This document shows positions 37,814-47,523 of a stretch of DNA of 64,000 bases, one piece after another. Each line of letters starts with the position of its first letter. Positions within the stretch are counted from its first letter, which is position 1. This DNA is from Lysobacteraceae bacterium NML93-0793 (GTDB lineage: Bacteria; Pseudomonadota; Gammaproteobacteria; Xanthomonadales; Xanthomonadaceae): the NCBI GenBank assembly GCA_002324875.1, contig NTJG01000001.1, positions 124,001 to 188,000 on the forward strand. Reading direction: 5' to 3'. The position numbers and the translations under genes were made by a program. The notes beneath the pieces were generated by a model that was not told the origin of the DNA, made no database searches, and saw only the letters and a list, made by a program, of their open reading frames with translations.

Positions 37814-38674
37814 CTATGTCTCCGCATCGTCGCCTGGAAGAGGCGGGGTCTGACGCGCCAACTTCTTCTCTTCGCTCTTGACCCGCCGCTCCAGCCTGCG
37901 GATGTCCTCCTCCGCAGGAAGAGACTCGGGGCGGATTCCGCGTTGTCCGAGCATGCCGCGCACACTCTGGTTGTTCTGCACGTGCTCGGCGGTGATCGCC
38001 TGCTCGCCCTGCAGATCCGTCTGGCCGGTGTTGTGGTTGGTCATTTCGGTGGCCAGGTTCTTGGCGGCGATGGTCAGCGTGGGCAGAAAGTCCGCAAGCG
38101 GGCGGCTCTTCACGATGCCGTAGCGGTCCTTCATCGCCTGCGTGGTGTGGCCGCCGAACAAGGCGTGGTCGCCCTTGGAGCGGATGCGGCCGAAGCCCTC
38201 GTTGTCGACGCCGCGCTCGGCTATGTTCTGGGACAGCAGCTTCTCCGCCTCCCGCAGCCGGTCGCGCGCATCCATCCGCGCCTGCAGCCGCATGCGGTCT
38301 TCGATCAACTCTTGTTTGCGCGTCTGGCTGGCGAAATAGGCCTGGGCGAATGCGATGGGCGGCTTGCGCGGGTCGCCGTTCTGGGCAATCAGGTAGCAGG
38401 CGAAGCGGTTGAGCATGAAGTCATCGACCGGGCGTTCCGCGCCGCTGCCAAGGCGAACCATTTTCGTGACGTCACGAAAATGGTCCGCTGGATCGCAACC
38501 CATTGTTTCGCAAGAGGTGATGGCGCGCTCGATGGCCGTCAGGAAATTCTCCCAACGGGCATAGCCGAGCGGCTCCTGCAGGTCGCGTGCGAACCAGAAC
38601 TCGCCGCCGCCGTCAGGCGCACGGTGCGCAAGGGCGTCGAAACGGGATTGAAGCTGAACAAGACTGTGATCCAT
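37814..38674 (-). CDS. dinD: DNA damage-inducible protein D
   Basis: 286 aa. The N-terminal half is a Bro-N-like region: FWFARDLQEPLGYARWENFL, AITSCETMGCDPADHF, MVRLGSGAERPVDD and NRFACYLIAQNGDPRK, the DinD signature; the C-terminal half is helical and charged. DinD of E. coli is LexA-regulated and antagonises RecA filaments; homologues often ride in restriction-modification and phage-defence loci. It sits between mod (18 bp upstream) and res, so it is probably co-expressed with them. No LexA box was seen at its start. A role in tuning RecA/DNA repair after restriction is inference. Confidence 0.88.
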   Translation of the reverse strand: MDHSLVQLQSRFDALAHRAPDGGGEFWFARDLQEPLGYARWENFLTAIERAITSCETMGCDPADHFRDVTKMVRLGSGAERPVDDFMLNRFACYLIAQNGDPRKPPIAFAQAYFASQTRKQELIEDRMRLQARMDARDRLREAEKLLSQNIAERGVDNEGFGRIRSKGDHALFGGHTTQAMKDRYGIVKSRPLADFLPTLTIAAKNLATEMTNHNTGQTDLQGEQAITAEHVQNNQSVRGMLGQRGIRPESLPAEEDIRRLERRVKSEEKKLARQTPPLPGDDAET

Positions 38675-38692
38675 GGCGACGCTCCTTGTCGA

Positions 38693-40570
38693 TTACAGAG
38701 TGCGGACTTCGGTGGAGGGCGACAGGGTCTTGAAGATCTGCTCGACGTTGACCCGGGCGTTGTCGCTGGCGAAGCCGGCATCGCGGAACACCACACGCAG
38801 CGGCTGGCGCGCGGCCAGTTGCTTGACGAAGGCCTCGTCGACGCTGCCGTCGGCCACGAAGCACGCGGCCAGTGCATTGCCATCGACGAAGAACACCTCG
38901 CGGCCGTCGATCTCTTCGCGCGCGATCGGCAGCGCCAGGTCCACACCCCAGTCCAGCAGCACCTGGAACAACAGGTCTTCGGCCGTGCGGCCCGTGCGGA
39001 TGTTGTCGATCTGGCCGAGCAGATCGTCCTGCTTCAATTCGTCGGGGCGGTAGTACACCTCGGCCATGTTGGAGGTGTCGATCTTGAGGACGCGGAAGCC
39101 GGTGTCCGTCGGTGCGTCCGGATTCGTCTCGCGCAACTCGTTGCTGAAGTTGCGGATGCGCCGCAGGCCCATCTCGAAGATCGAGGCCATGCCCGGCTCT
39201 GGCGTGGGCAGCGGCTCCGCGATCTGCACCGCGATGAAGCGGCGGTTGCCGCCGTCTTCAGCGTTTTGCTTGAGCACGCCGTGCGCGGTGGACGCGCTAC
39301 CGCTGAAGAAGTCCAGAACGATGTCGCTTGCCTCTGGTTCGCCTGCAAGTTGAAGAACGCGCTGGATCAGCTCTACCGGCTTGACAGAGTTCAAGACGTT
39401 CTCGGTGTGTTCGAACTGCACGTACTTAAGCAAAGCTTTTTTAGCGTCCTGCGTATGACCAACCTCTTTATAGGGCCAAAGAGTCTGCGGTGTGCGACCT
39501 TGCTTGACCTCGGACAAGAATCGCTTGAGCCGAGGCATGTTGTTGCCGTCAGCCCCCCACCAAATGCGATTCTCCTCGTCCAACTTCTTGAAATTTTTCT
39601 GGCTAACCCGCCAATAGCTCCCTTTGGGAGGTCCGTCAATAACGCGACCCGAGGGGCAGGTCACCGAATACAGGCCGGCATCGTACCTGTTGCGCGCCGT
39701 CAAGTTATCCGACTGCCAAACCCCACGGGGATCGTCGTCCGGATTCTTGTATCTAGCAATCATCTCTTCAGTCTGCGGCAGAAGTCGCGGCGTCCACGAA
39801 TCAGAGGATCTAGCGTATACAAGGATGTAATCGTGGTCTTCAGAGAACCAACGTGCACTGTTCTTGGGAGAGAAAACTTTCTGCCAGATGATCTGCGCGA
39901 TGAAGTTCTCTTCGCCAAAAACCTCGCTGCAAACCTTGCGAAGGTTGTCCACCTCGTGGTCGTCAATTGAGATGAAGATGACGCCATCGTCCTTGAGCAG
40001 ATTGCGCGCCAGCTGTAGCCGCGGATAGATCATGCTCAGCCAATCGGAATGGAAGCGGCCGTTGGCCTCGGTGTTGGCGATCAGGCGCCTGCCGGCTTCG
40101 TCGGTCTGATTGGACTGGGCGAGATAGCTCTCGGCATCGTCCTTGAAATCATCGTCGTAGATGAAATCGCGGCCGGTGTTGTAGGGCGGATCGATGTAGA
40201 TCAGCTTGACCTTGCCCAGATACGTTTCCTGCAACAGCTTGAGCGCATCCAGGTTGTCGCCTTCGATGAACAGGTTTTGCGTGGTGTCGAAGTGCACGCT
40301 CTCGTCGCGGCAGGGGCGCAGGGTCTTGGCGATCGGCGCATTCGCGGCCAGCAGCGCCTCGCGCTTGCCGGGCCAGTCCAGTCGGTAGCGCTCCTGCGGA
40401 CCTTCGACGAGGTGATCACTCAGGGCCTGGCGCAGCAGATCGAAGTCGACCGCGCGCTGTGGCGTGCCGTCCGCGCCCTGGCGCTCGGTCACGCAGCCCG
40501 GAAACAGCTCCGCCAGCCGCTCGATGTTGGCGGCGACAAGGTCGGGCGAGTGCATCTTCAATCTGTCCAT
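38693..40570 (-). CDS. mod: type III DNA methyltransferase Mod (beta-class adenine-N6)
   Basis: 625 aa. Catalytic DPPY (YIDPPYNTG, residues 125-133) precedes the SAM-binding motif DFFSGSASTAHG (420-431), the order of beta-class m6A enzymes. The ISIDDHE segment follows motif IV. The about 200 residues between (roughly 205-405, genomic 39355-39955) are the target-recognition domain and are strikingly lower in GC than the flanks. It methylates an asymmetric site to protect host DNA and supplies specificity to Res. The ATG at 40570 is preceded by AGGAAG. The gene lies 70 bp after the DUF4391 gene and 18 bp before dinD. Confidence 0.94.
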   Translation of the reverse strand: MDRLKMHSPDLVAANIERLAELFPGCVTERQGADGTPQRAVDFDLLRQALSDHLVEGPQERYRLDWPGKREALLAANAPIAKTLRPCRDESVHFDTTQNLFIEGDNLDALKLLQETYLGKVKLIYIDPPYNTGRDFIYDDDFKDDAESYLAQSNQTDEAGRRLIANTEANGRFHSDWLSMIYPRLQLARNLLKDDGVIFISIDDHEVDNLRKVCSEVFGEENFIAQIIWQKVFSPKNSARWFSEDHDYILVYARSSDSWTPRLLPQTEEMIARYKNPDDDPRGVWQSDNLTARNRYDAGLYSVTCPSGRVIDGPPKGSYWRVSQKNFKKLDEENRIWWGADGNNMPRLKRFLSEVKQGRTPQTLWPYKEVGHTQDAKKALLKYVQFEHTENVLNSVKPVELIQRVLQLAGEPEASDIVLDFFSGSASTAHGVLKQNAEDGGNRRFIAVQIAEPLPTPEPGMASIFEMGLRRIRNFSNELRETNPDAPTDTGFRVLKIDTSNMAEVYYRPDELKQDDLLGQIDNIRTGRTAEDLLFQVLLDWGVDLALPIAREEIDGREVFFVDGNALAACFVADGSVDEAFVKQLAARQPLRVVFRDAGFASDNARVNVEQIFKTLSPSTEVRTL

Positions 40571-40640
40571 CGAGCTTCCTTCAGTGATCGGCCGCTGCGC
40601 CTGTGGCGCGCAGCCCGACATTATGGCGCTGCCCGTTCGC

Positions 40641-41318
40641 CTATTCGCCCGGGTCGCGCAGTTGCGCGAGTTGCCGCTGCGCATCGCGCAGCTGCTGGTT
40701 GATCTGGATCTTGCGGTTGAACTGCGTCTCGGCGCGGAGCCTGGCCTGCAGTCGGGCGCCGTCGCGTTCGGCCAGCCGCACAGCGGCGAGACGTGCGAGC
40801 AGGGCATCGAGCGTCTCCCCGCGACGCCCGGCCAGCGGGACCAGGTCGCGCAACAGCGCCTGATGCAGGCCGGCGAGATCCAGTGCCACCGGCAGCGGGT
40901 GGCGGGCGGTCCCGGCATCGACCCATGGGCTGGCGATGTAGGCCCCCAGGACCTGCTTGCCCGGGCTGGCCGCGCTGGCACGTTTGGGCGCCCCCACCGT
41001 GCAGATGCCAGCATCGCCCGTCACCTCGAACAGCAGCGGGGACGGGATGGCCAGGTCGATGGCGCGCAGCAGCGGTTCGCTGGCGGTCGCCACGCCCGGC
41101 TTCAAACGTAGGCGGAAGACCTGAAACTCCGGCAGGCCGCCGGGCGGCAGGTTGAGGGTGGTGGTGGCGAGCTTGCAGGCCCAGCTGATCTCGGCCAGCT
41201 CCCGGGTCAGGCGCTCGCGCAGGCCGGACGGTTTGCCGGCGCGCGCCAGTACCTCGGTCTTGCTGATGGCGCGGTCCACGCGGGTGGCGGGCGGCCAGTC
41301 GAACACGACCGCGTTCAT
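40641..41318 (-). CDS. DUF4391 domain-containing protein
   Basis: 225 aa. The N-terminal domain reads FDWPPATRVDRAISKTEVLA, EISWACKLATTTLNLP and QVFRLRLKPG, followed by a P-rich middle and a C-terminal coiled coil (about residues 170-220, Arg/Gln/Leu-rich). The DUF4391 family has no defined activity to my knowledge and tends to occur beside helicases and type III methylases. Its ATG overlaps the helicase stop (ATGA), so the two proteins are probably made in fixed ratio and may form a complex. No catalytic motif is visible, so an adaptor role is plausible but unproven. Confidence 0.82.
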   Translation of the reverse strand: MNAVVFDWPPATRVDRAISKTEVLARAGKPSGLRERLTRELAEISWACKLATTTLNLPPGGLPEFQVFRLRLKPGVATASEPLLRAIDLAIPSPLLFEVTGDAGICTVGAPKRASAASPGKQVLGAYIASPWVDAGTARHPLPVALDLAGLHQALLRDLVPLAGRRGETLDALLARLAAVRLAERDGARLQARLRAETQFNRKIQINQQLRDAQRQLAQLRDPGE

Positions 41319-44300
41319 GCGGCCTGCGGCATCGCCTGCACCGCGAGGAAGCAGATCAGCTCGAAATCATCGAGGCCGGCGATCGCATCGGTGAGCGCGG
41401 TCGTGATGGGGCTGCCGAACAGGGTGTCCATGTCCTGATCGGCCTTGCGGTCGATGATCGCCTCGATGGCGCGATCGAGCAGGCGCGAATAGGCGGCCAT
41501 GTCGCGGCCGTCGTCGGTGGCGCGGTTGAACAGCCGACAGGCGGGGACGAGCGGCGCGTCGCGGCCCTTGCAGGACGCGCGTGCGATGTCGAGGATCTGT
41601 TTGACCTGGGTGTGGTCGGCGACGACGCGGCCGGCGTCGCTCACGTAGACCAGGTAGTAGGGGTGCAGCCGGTTGAGTTGCTGGATGTTCACCCCGTGGT
41701 TGCGGTTGCGCAGCGCGAAGATCGCGCCGGGCTGCAGGCCGCGCGCGGGATCCGCCGGCAGCACCGCGTGCAGGCCGGTCGGCAGACTGCCGAGCCCGTC
41801 GCTGTGCCGCAGATGGTTGAGCAGGTCCATGCGGAAGTCGTTGAGCCCCAGATCAGTGATCGAGACGCCGGTGCGCACGTCCTCCAGTTCGATCACCTCA
41901 TCCTGCAGGCGGCGCAGCTGTTCCTTGCGATAGGCCACGTCGTTGTCATTGGCGCCGTGGCGCAGCACGTTGTCGTCGGCCGTGGCCACCACGTCGGCGA
42001 TGACCATACGGTTCTCGACCCGCTCCTTGAGGTTGATGTACTCGTCCAGCGTGATGTCGGGCCAGAAGTTGATCAGCTGGATGCTGGCGTTGGGTGAGCC
42101 GATACGGTCGATGCGGCCGAAGCGCTGGATGATGCGCACCGGGTTCCAGTGGATGTCGTAGTTGATAACGCAGTCGCAGTCCTGCAGGTTCTGGCCTTCG
42201 GAAATGCAGTCGGTGCCGATCAGCACCTCGATCTCGCCTGGCGCGTCAGGCAGGCTCTGGGCTTTCTGCTTGGCGCGGGGTGCGAACAGCGTGAGTACGC
42301 TCTGAAAGTCGTAGCCCTTGCCCAGCGTCGTGCGCGGTGCATCGGAGCCCGTGACGATGCCGGTGTGCAGCTGGTGGCGCTGCAACAGCGGGGCGCTCAG
42401 CTGGCGGTAGAGATAGTGCGCGGTATCCGCGAATGCTGTGAAGATCAACACCTTGCGGTTGCCGGCGTTGAAGGGCGCGGCGAGCTTGGCTTCGATCTGC
42501 GCCAGCAGGTGTTGAAGCTTGGCGTCATCCTCCGGGGCGACCTTGGTCATCTCGTCCAGCAGGGCGCCGATCACGGAGACGTCCTGCGTCAGCTCATGTT
42601 CCCAGCGTGGCAGATCCATGTCCGCGAGATCGATCCGGATCTTGCCGCCGATACTCTGGTCGGGATCGGGCAACTCATCGGCATCCGGTTCCGCGTTCTC
42701 GAGGGCCTCGACCAGATCGAGGATGCCGCTGTCGCCAGCGCCCTGCAGAAAGCGCTCGATGCGCGACAAGGTTTCGGTGTGCGTGTCCTGGAGCTTCCGC
42801 AGTGTCAGCCTGAACGCCTCGACCGAGCTCTCCAGGCGCTTGAGCAGGTTCACCGTCATCAGTCGCTGCAGGCTCTTTTCGCGGTCGGCCTGCTTGAAGG
42901 TGCCGCCGCCGCCAGCGACCTCGGTGTCATACAGCACTTCGTATTTCTTCACCCGGCTCGGCAGCAGATAGCTGACCGGCGCATATACCGCGAGCTTCAG
43001 CTGCGACAGCTGCTGGAAGATGGCGTTGAAGCCGATCACGTCATCGCGCGCGGTCAGCGGCGAATGGATCGAAATGGGCTTGCGTCGATCGGGGAAGTGC
43101 CCGATGTCCTTGGTGTCGTAGAAGGTCTCGATGTGGCGACGCGACCGGGCGATGGTGACGCTGTCGAGCAGGTCGAAGAAGTCGTAGTCGAGCATCGCCA
43201 GGATCGCATCCGGCGTTCTGGCGTCCAGTGGCAGCCGCGACCAGCTGTTGAAGGCGCCCTGGGCGCTGTTGAAGATTTCCTGCACGCTGCGACTGGAGCC
43301 GAGGCGGCTGCGCAGGTTCTCCTCTTTGCCCTCGTAGGCCAGCGCCAGCTGGTTGCGCAGATCGTTGAAGCGGTTGTTGACCGGTGTGGCCGAGAGCATC
43401 AGCACCTTGGTCTTGACGCCTTGGCGGATGACTCGGTGCATCAGCTTCTGGTAGCGGGTCTCCCGGTCCTTGAACGCGTCGTTGTTGCGAAAGTTGTGCG
43501 ACTCGTCGATGACCACGAGGTCGTAGTTGCCCCAGTTGATGCGATCCAGGGGCATACCGAGTGATTCGCCGCGATCGCGCTGCAGATCGGTGTGGCACAG
43601 CACGTCGTAGCTGAAACGATCGGCGACGAATGGGTTGGTTCTGAGGTTGCGGTTGAAGGTGATCCAGTTGTCCGCCAGCTTCTTGGGGCACAGCACCAGC
43701 ACCGATTTGTTGCGCAGCTCGTAATACTTGATGACCGCCAGTGCGGTGAAGGTTTTGCCCAAACCCACGCTGTCGGCGAGGATGCAGCCGTTGTAGGTCT
43801 CCAGCTTGTTGATGATCCCCGTGGCGGCATCGCGCTGAAAGTTGAACAGCGTGTTCCAGACCAGAGTGTCCTGATAGCCCGTCCGGTCGTTCGGGAGAAC
43901 GTCCTCGCTCAGGTCTTCTAGGAACTCGCTGAAGATGTTGTAGAGCAGGAAGAAGTAGATCCGTTCGGGGGAATTTTCCCGGTACACCGACGCGATGTGG
44001 TCGTGCAGGCGTTCGCTGACGTCCTCCACGCGGCTGTCGTCCTGCCAGATGCGGTCGAACAGCTCCAGGAACTGCCGGGTGTGCGGCGCCTCGTTGATGC
44101 GGGTGACGTAATTGGAGACCGCATCACCCGGCTGGTAGCCCAGGTCGACCGCGGTGAAGCCGTGAAGCGGCTGGTAGACGGCATGCTCTTCGGCGGTGCG
44201 CAGGCAGGCGAACTGCTGCATCGGTGCACCGCCGCGATTTGACCGAAATTTCGCTTTGCGCCGCATCCAGTCGGCGCATTCGCGCGCGACCGCACGCTGC

Positions 44301-44599
44301 GTGAGCTTGTTCTTGAGCCGGATCTCGAATTCGCTTCCGAAGAAGCTGCGTTCCCGCTCGCCGTTCGGAATATGAAACTCGCGGCGTTGCTTGGTCACCT
44401 TGTCGGTCGCCTGCTCCAGCGCGAAGGCGGAAGATGTGAAGATGAACTCGAGGCTGTCGATCGTTTCCAGCTCGTCGCGAAGCGCCTCAAACGCGTAGAT
44501 GGAGAAGCTAGAGGCGGCAATTCTGAGCTGAGCGCCTGGCTTGATTGATCGCTTGAAATCATCACCGAGCCGATGGTTGATGTTGTCGATGAGTTCCAA
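41315..44599 (-). CDS. SNF2/RapA-like helicase with PLD-like N-terminal region
   Basis: 1094 aa. Helicase motifs: GLGKT (residues 279-283), DESH (365-368), LSATPVNN (402-409), VLIFTAFADTAHY (about 717) and GTDCISEGQNLQ to QRFGRIDRIG (795-834). The layout resembles RapA/SNF2 translocases rather than Res. Residues 1-200 (SFSIYAFEALRDEL, FIFTSSAF, REFHIPNGERE) resemble PLD-like domains attached to such helicases, but no HxKx4D motif is visible, so nuclease activity is doubtful. The start is TTG 44599 with a strong AAGGGAGGG site; no ATG is available. First gene of the island, overlapping DUF4391 by 4 nt. Confidence 0.88.
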   Translation of the reverse strand: MELIDNINHRLGDDFKRSIKPGAQLRIAASSFSIYAFEALRDELETIDSLEFIFTSSAFALEQATDKVTKQRREFHIPNGERERSFFGSEFEIRLKNKLTQRAVARECADWMRRKAKFRSNRGGAPMQQFACLRTAEEHAVYQPLHGFTAVDLGYQPGDAVSNYVTRINEAPHTRQFLELFDRIWQDDSRVEDVSERLHDHIASVYRENSPERIYFFLLYNIFSEFLEDLSEDVLPNDRTGYQDTLVWNTLFNFQRDAATGIINKLETYNGCILADSVGLGKTFTALAVIKYYELRNKSVLVLCPKKLADNWITFNRNLRTNPFVADRFSYDVLCHTDLQRDRGESLGMPLDRINWGNYDLVVIDESHNFRNNDAFKDRETRYQKLMHRVIRQGVKTKVLMLSATPVNNRFNDLRNQLALAYEGKEENLRSRLGSSRSVQEIFNSAQGAFNSWSRLPLDARTPDAILAMLDYDFFDLLDSVTIARSRRHIETFYDTKDIGHFPDRRKPISIHSPLTARDDVIGFNAIFQQLSQLKLAVYAPVSYLLPSRVKKYEVLYDTEVAGGGGTFKQADREKSLQRLMTVNLLKRLESSVEAFRLTLRKLQDTHTETLSRIERFLQGAGDSGILDLVEALENAEPDADELPDPDQSIGGKIRIDLADMDLPRWEHELTQDVSVIGALLDEMTKVAPEDDAKLQHLLAQIEAKLAAPFNAGNRKVLIFTAFADTAHYLYRQLSAPLLQRHQLHTGIVTGSDAPRTTLGKGYDFQSVLTLFAPRAKQKAQSLPDAPGEIEVLIGTDCISEGQNLQDCDCVINYDIHWNPVRIIQRFGRIDRIGSPNASIQLINFWPDITLDEYINLKERVENRMVIADVVATADDNVLRHGANDNDVAYRKEQLRRLQDEVIELEDVRTGVSITDLGLNDFRMDLLNHLRHSDGLGSLPTGLHAVLPADPARGLQPGAIFALRNRNHGVNIQQLNRLHPYYLVYVSDAGRVVADHTQVKQILDIARASCKGRDAPLVPACRLFNRATDDGRDMAAYSRLLDRAIEAIIDRKADQDMDTLFGSPITTALTDAIAGLDDFELICFLAVQAMPQAA

Positions 44600-44742
44600 G
44601 CGTGCCCTCCCTTGCGGCGTCGTCGAAGCATAGCGTGCGCGTCGGGCTTGGCGGCGAGATGCTGGCGAAGGGCGGCCCCGCTTTATCGCGTCCAGTAGTG
44701 CCGGCGTTTATGCGAGCGTGGTCGTGACACCAGGGGTGAGCC

Positions 44743-44783
44743 CTGACGTGGAAGCCGCAGGTCTGTATACTCCCCCGGAGTAT
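44743..44783 (+). promoter_or_regulatory. frmR promoter with FrmR-type operator on the -10 box
   Basis: CTGACG (44743-44748) and TATACT (44766-44771) are spaced by 17 bp. An inverted repeat ATACTCC-CCC-GGAGTAT (44767-44783) overlaps the -10 element. The TACT / C-tract / AGTA pattern is that bound by CsoR/RcnR-family repressors including FrmR. The frmR ATG is 13 nt beyond the repeat. Repression by FrmR, lifted by formaldehyde, is inferred. Confidence 0.75.
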
Positions 44784-44796
44784 CGAGTCCGGATCC

Positions 44797-45072
44797 ATGC
44801 CGCATTCCCCCGAAGAGAAGAAGCGTGTCCTCACTCGCGTGCGTCGCATGCGCGGGCAGCTGGATGCGCTCGAGCGCGCGCTCGAGGCCGGTGCCGATTG
44901 CGGTCCCGTGCTGCAGCAGCTCGCCGCCCTGCGCGGCGCGGTCAACGGGGTGATGTCGGGGGTGCTCGAAAGCCATCTGCGCGAGGAACTCGGCCAGCCC
45001 GCCGACTCGCCCGAACAGCGCCGTGCCAGCGTCGACGATGCCGTCGCGCTGGTGCGGACCTATCTGAAATAG
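44797..45072 (+). CDS. frmR: formaldehyde-sensing transcriptional repressor FrmR
   Basis: 91 aa, all-helical CsoR/RcnR-family protein. Pro2, Cys35 and His60 are present; in E. coli FrmR the Pro2 amine and Cys35 form the formaldehyde-sensing methylene bridge. The lack of extra Cys/His ligands argues against a Cu or Ni sensor. RVRRMRGQLDALERAL is the DNA-binding helix region. The gene heads the frm operon, and its operator covers the -10 box. The frmA gene follows after 18 bp. Confidence 0.93.
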   Translation: MPHSPEEKKRVLTRVRRMRGQLDALERALEAGADCGPVLQQLAALRGAVNGVMSGVLESHLREELGQPADSPEQRRASVDDAVALVRTYLK

Positions 45073-46211
<1,139 letters not shown>

Positions 46212-46212
<1 letters not shown>

Positions 46213-46550
46213 TGGCCGCCTTCATGGACAAGGCCGCACTCGAAGCGGCACTCGAACCTTTCGACCTCGAGCCGGAATCGCGCGACGCGGTGGCGCGCCT
46301 CGACGACCGGGATCTGATGCAGATCGACCAGGCCATCCTCTCCGCGCTCGGGCGCGAATGGCAGAAGGCCGGCTTCATCGCGTCGGGTGTGATGATCTCC
46401 GCGCCCGACGAATACGAGGCCGTGCCGGAGATCGTCTACGCATTGCGCATCCGCGCGCTGGTGCAGGCGTCGCGCATCGGCGGCAAGGGCGATCCGGACG
46501 TGCTGAAGACCTACGAGATCCGTCTTCCCGCCACGCCGCAGGTGCACTGA
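46212..46550 (+). CDS. unknown protein encoded inside the frm operon
   Basis: 112 aa, no recognised family. It opens [20 protein letters not shown], is largely helical and acidic in the first half, and continues [20 protein letters not shown] and an Arg/Gly patch ([10 protein letters not shown]). No Cys, no signal peptide and no membrane segment, so cytosolic. It starts by TGATG overlap with frmA and ends 1 nt before the fghA ATG; such tight packing implies a real gene working in formaldehyde removal, perhaps as a small accessory or regulator. That function is inference from position only. Confidence 0.75.
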
Positions 46551-46551
46551 C

Positions 46552-47388
46552 ATGGCCCTCGAACGCATCGAACACCGCGCCTGCTTCGGCGGCTGGCAGG
46601 ACGTCTACGAACACGCTTCGACCACACTCGGCTGCACGATGCGCTTCGCGGTCTATCTGCCGCCGCAGGCGGAGCGCGCGACGCTGCCGGTGCTGTACTG
46701 GCTGTCGGGCCTGACCTGCAACGAGCAGAACTTCATCACCAAGGCCGGGGCCCAGCGGTATGCGGCCGAGCACGGGGTGATCCTGGTCGCGCCCGACACC
46801 AGCCCGCGCGGCGACGACGTGGCCGATGCCGATGGCTACGACCTGGGCAAGGGCGCCGGCTTCTATGTCGATGCGACACAGGCCCCGTGGGCCACGCATT
46901 ACCGCATGTACGACTACGTGGTGAACGAACTGCCGGCGTTGATCGAGGCGCAGTTTCCGGTGACCGGTGCGCGCGCGATCAGCGGCCACTCGATGGGGGG
47001 ACACGGTGCGCTGGTGATCGCGCTGAAGAATCCCGGCCGCTACCGCAGCGTGTCGGCGTTCTCGCCGATCGTCGCGCCCAGCCGGGTGCCCTGGGGCGAG
47101 AAGGCCTTCGGCGCGTATCTCGGCGACGACCGCACGGCGTGGCGCGCGTATGACGCCACCGCGCTGGTGGGGATCGCGACCGAGCGCCTGCCGCTGCTGA
47201 TCGACCAGGGCGATGCCGACGAGTTCCTCGACGGCCAGCTCAGGCCGCATCTGCTGAAGGCGGCATGCGAAGCCGCCGGCCATCCGATCGAGTTGCGGAT
47301 GCAGCCCGGTTACGACCACAGCTACTACTTCATCCAGAGCTTCATCGGCGAGCACATCGCACATCACGCGAAGGCGTTGCGCGGCTGA
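46552..47388 (+). CDS. fghA: S-formylglutathione hydrolase
   Basis: 278 aa esterase D-type alpha/beta hydrolase. It splits S-formylglutathione to formate and glutathione, the second enzymatic step after FrmA. The nucleophile elbow GHSMGGHGA (Ser near 146), the oxyanion segment [12 protein letters not shown], the acid in [15 protein letters not shown] and the catalytic His in GYDHSYYFI are all present. [22 protein letters not shown] is also family-typical. Last gene of the operon; a 135-bp gap separates it from the L,D-transpeptidase. Confidence 0.96.
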   Translation: MALERIEHRACFGGWQDVYEHASTTLGCTMRFAVYLPPQAERATLPVLYWLSGLTCNEQNFITKAGAQRYAAEHGVILVAPDTSPRGDDVADADGYDLGKGAGFYVDATQAPWATHYRMYDYVVNELPALIEAQFPVTGARAISGHSMGGHGALVIALKNPGRYRSVSAFSPIVAPSRVPWGEKAFGAYLGDDRTAWRAYDATALVGIATERLPLLIDQGDADEFLDGQLRPHLLKAACEAAGHPIELRMQPGYDHSYYFIQSFIGEHIAHHAKALRG

Positions 47389-47523
47389 CGGCAGCCTGCG
47401 TCACACATATGCAGTCGGCTGGCCGACGCTGATCCCGCACCGCGCGCGAACCCGGGCACCGGTCACCGTCGCCGGGCCGCGCGCGTGCTAGCGTCGGCCT
47501 CTACACGACGGGCGACGGCGACG

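Noticed and set aside
34548..44599. Island as a DISARM system
   Set aside because: A SNF2-type helicase and a methylase are present, but no DrmA/DrmB-like proteins (DUF1998 or MrfA-like) are encoded, while a full type III Res with PD-ExK is.
34548..44599. Island as a BREX or type I restriction system
   Set aside because: No PglZ, BrxL, BrxC or HsdS-like specificity gene; Mod carries its own TRD.
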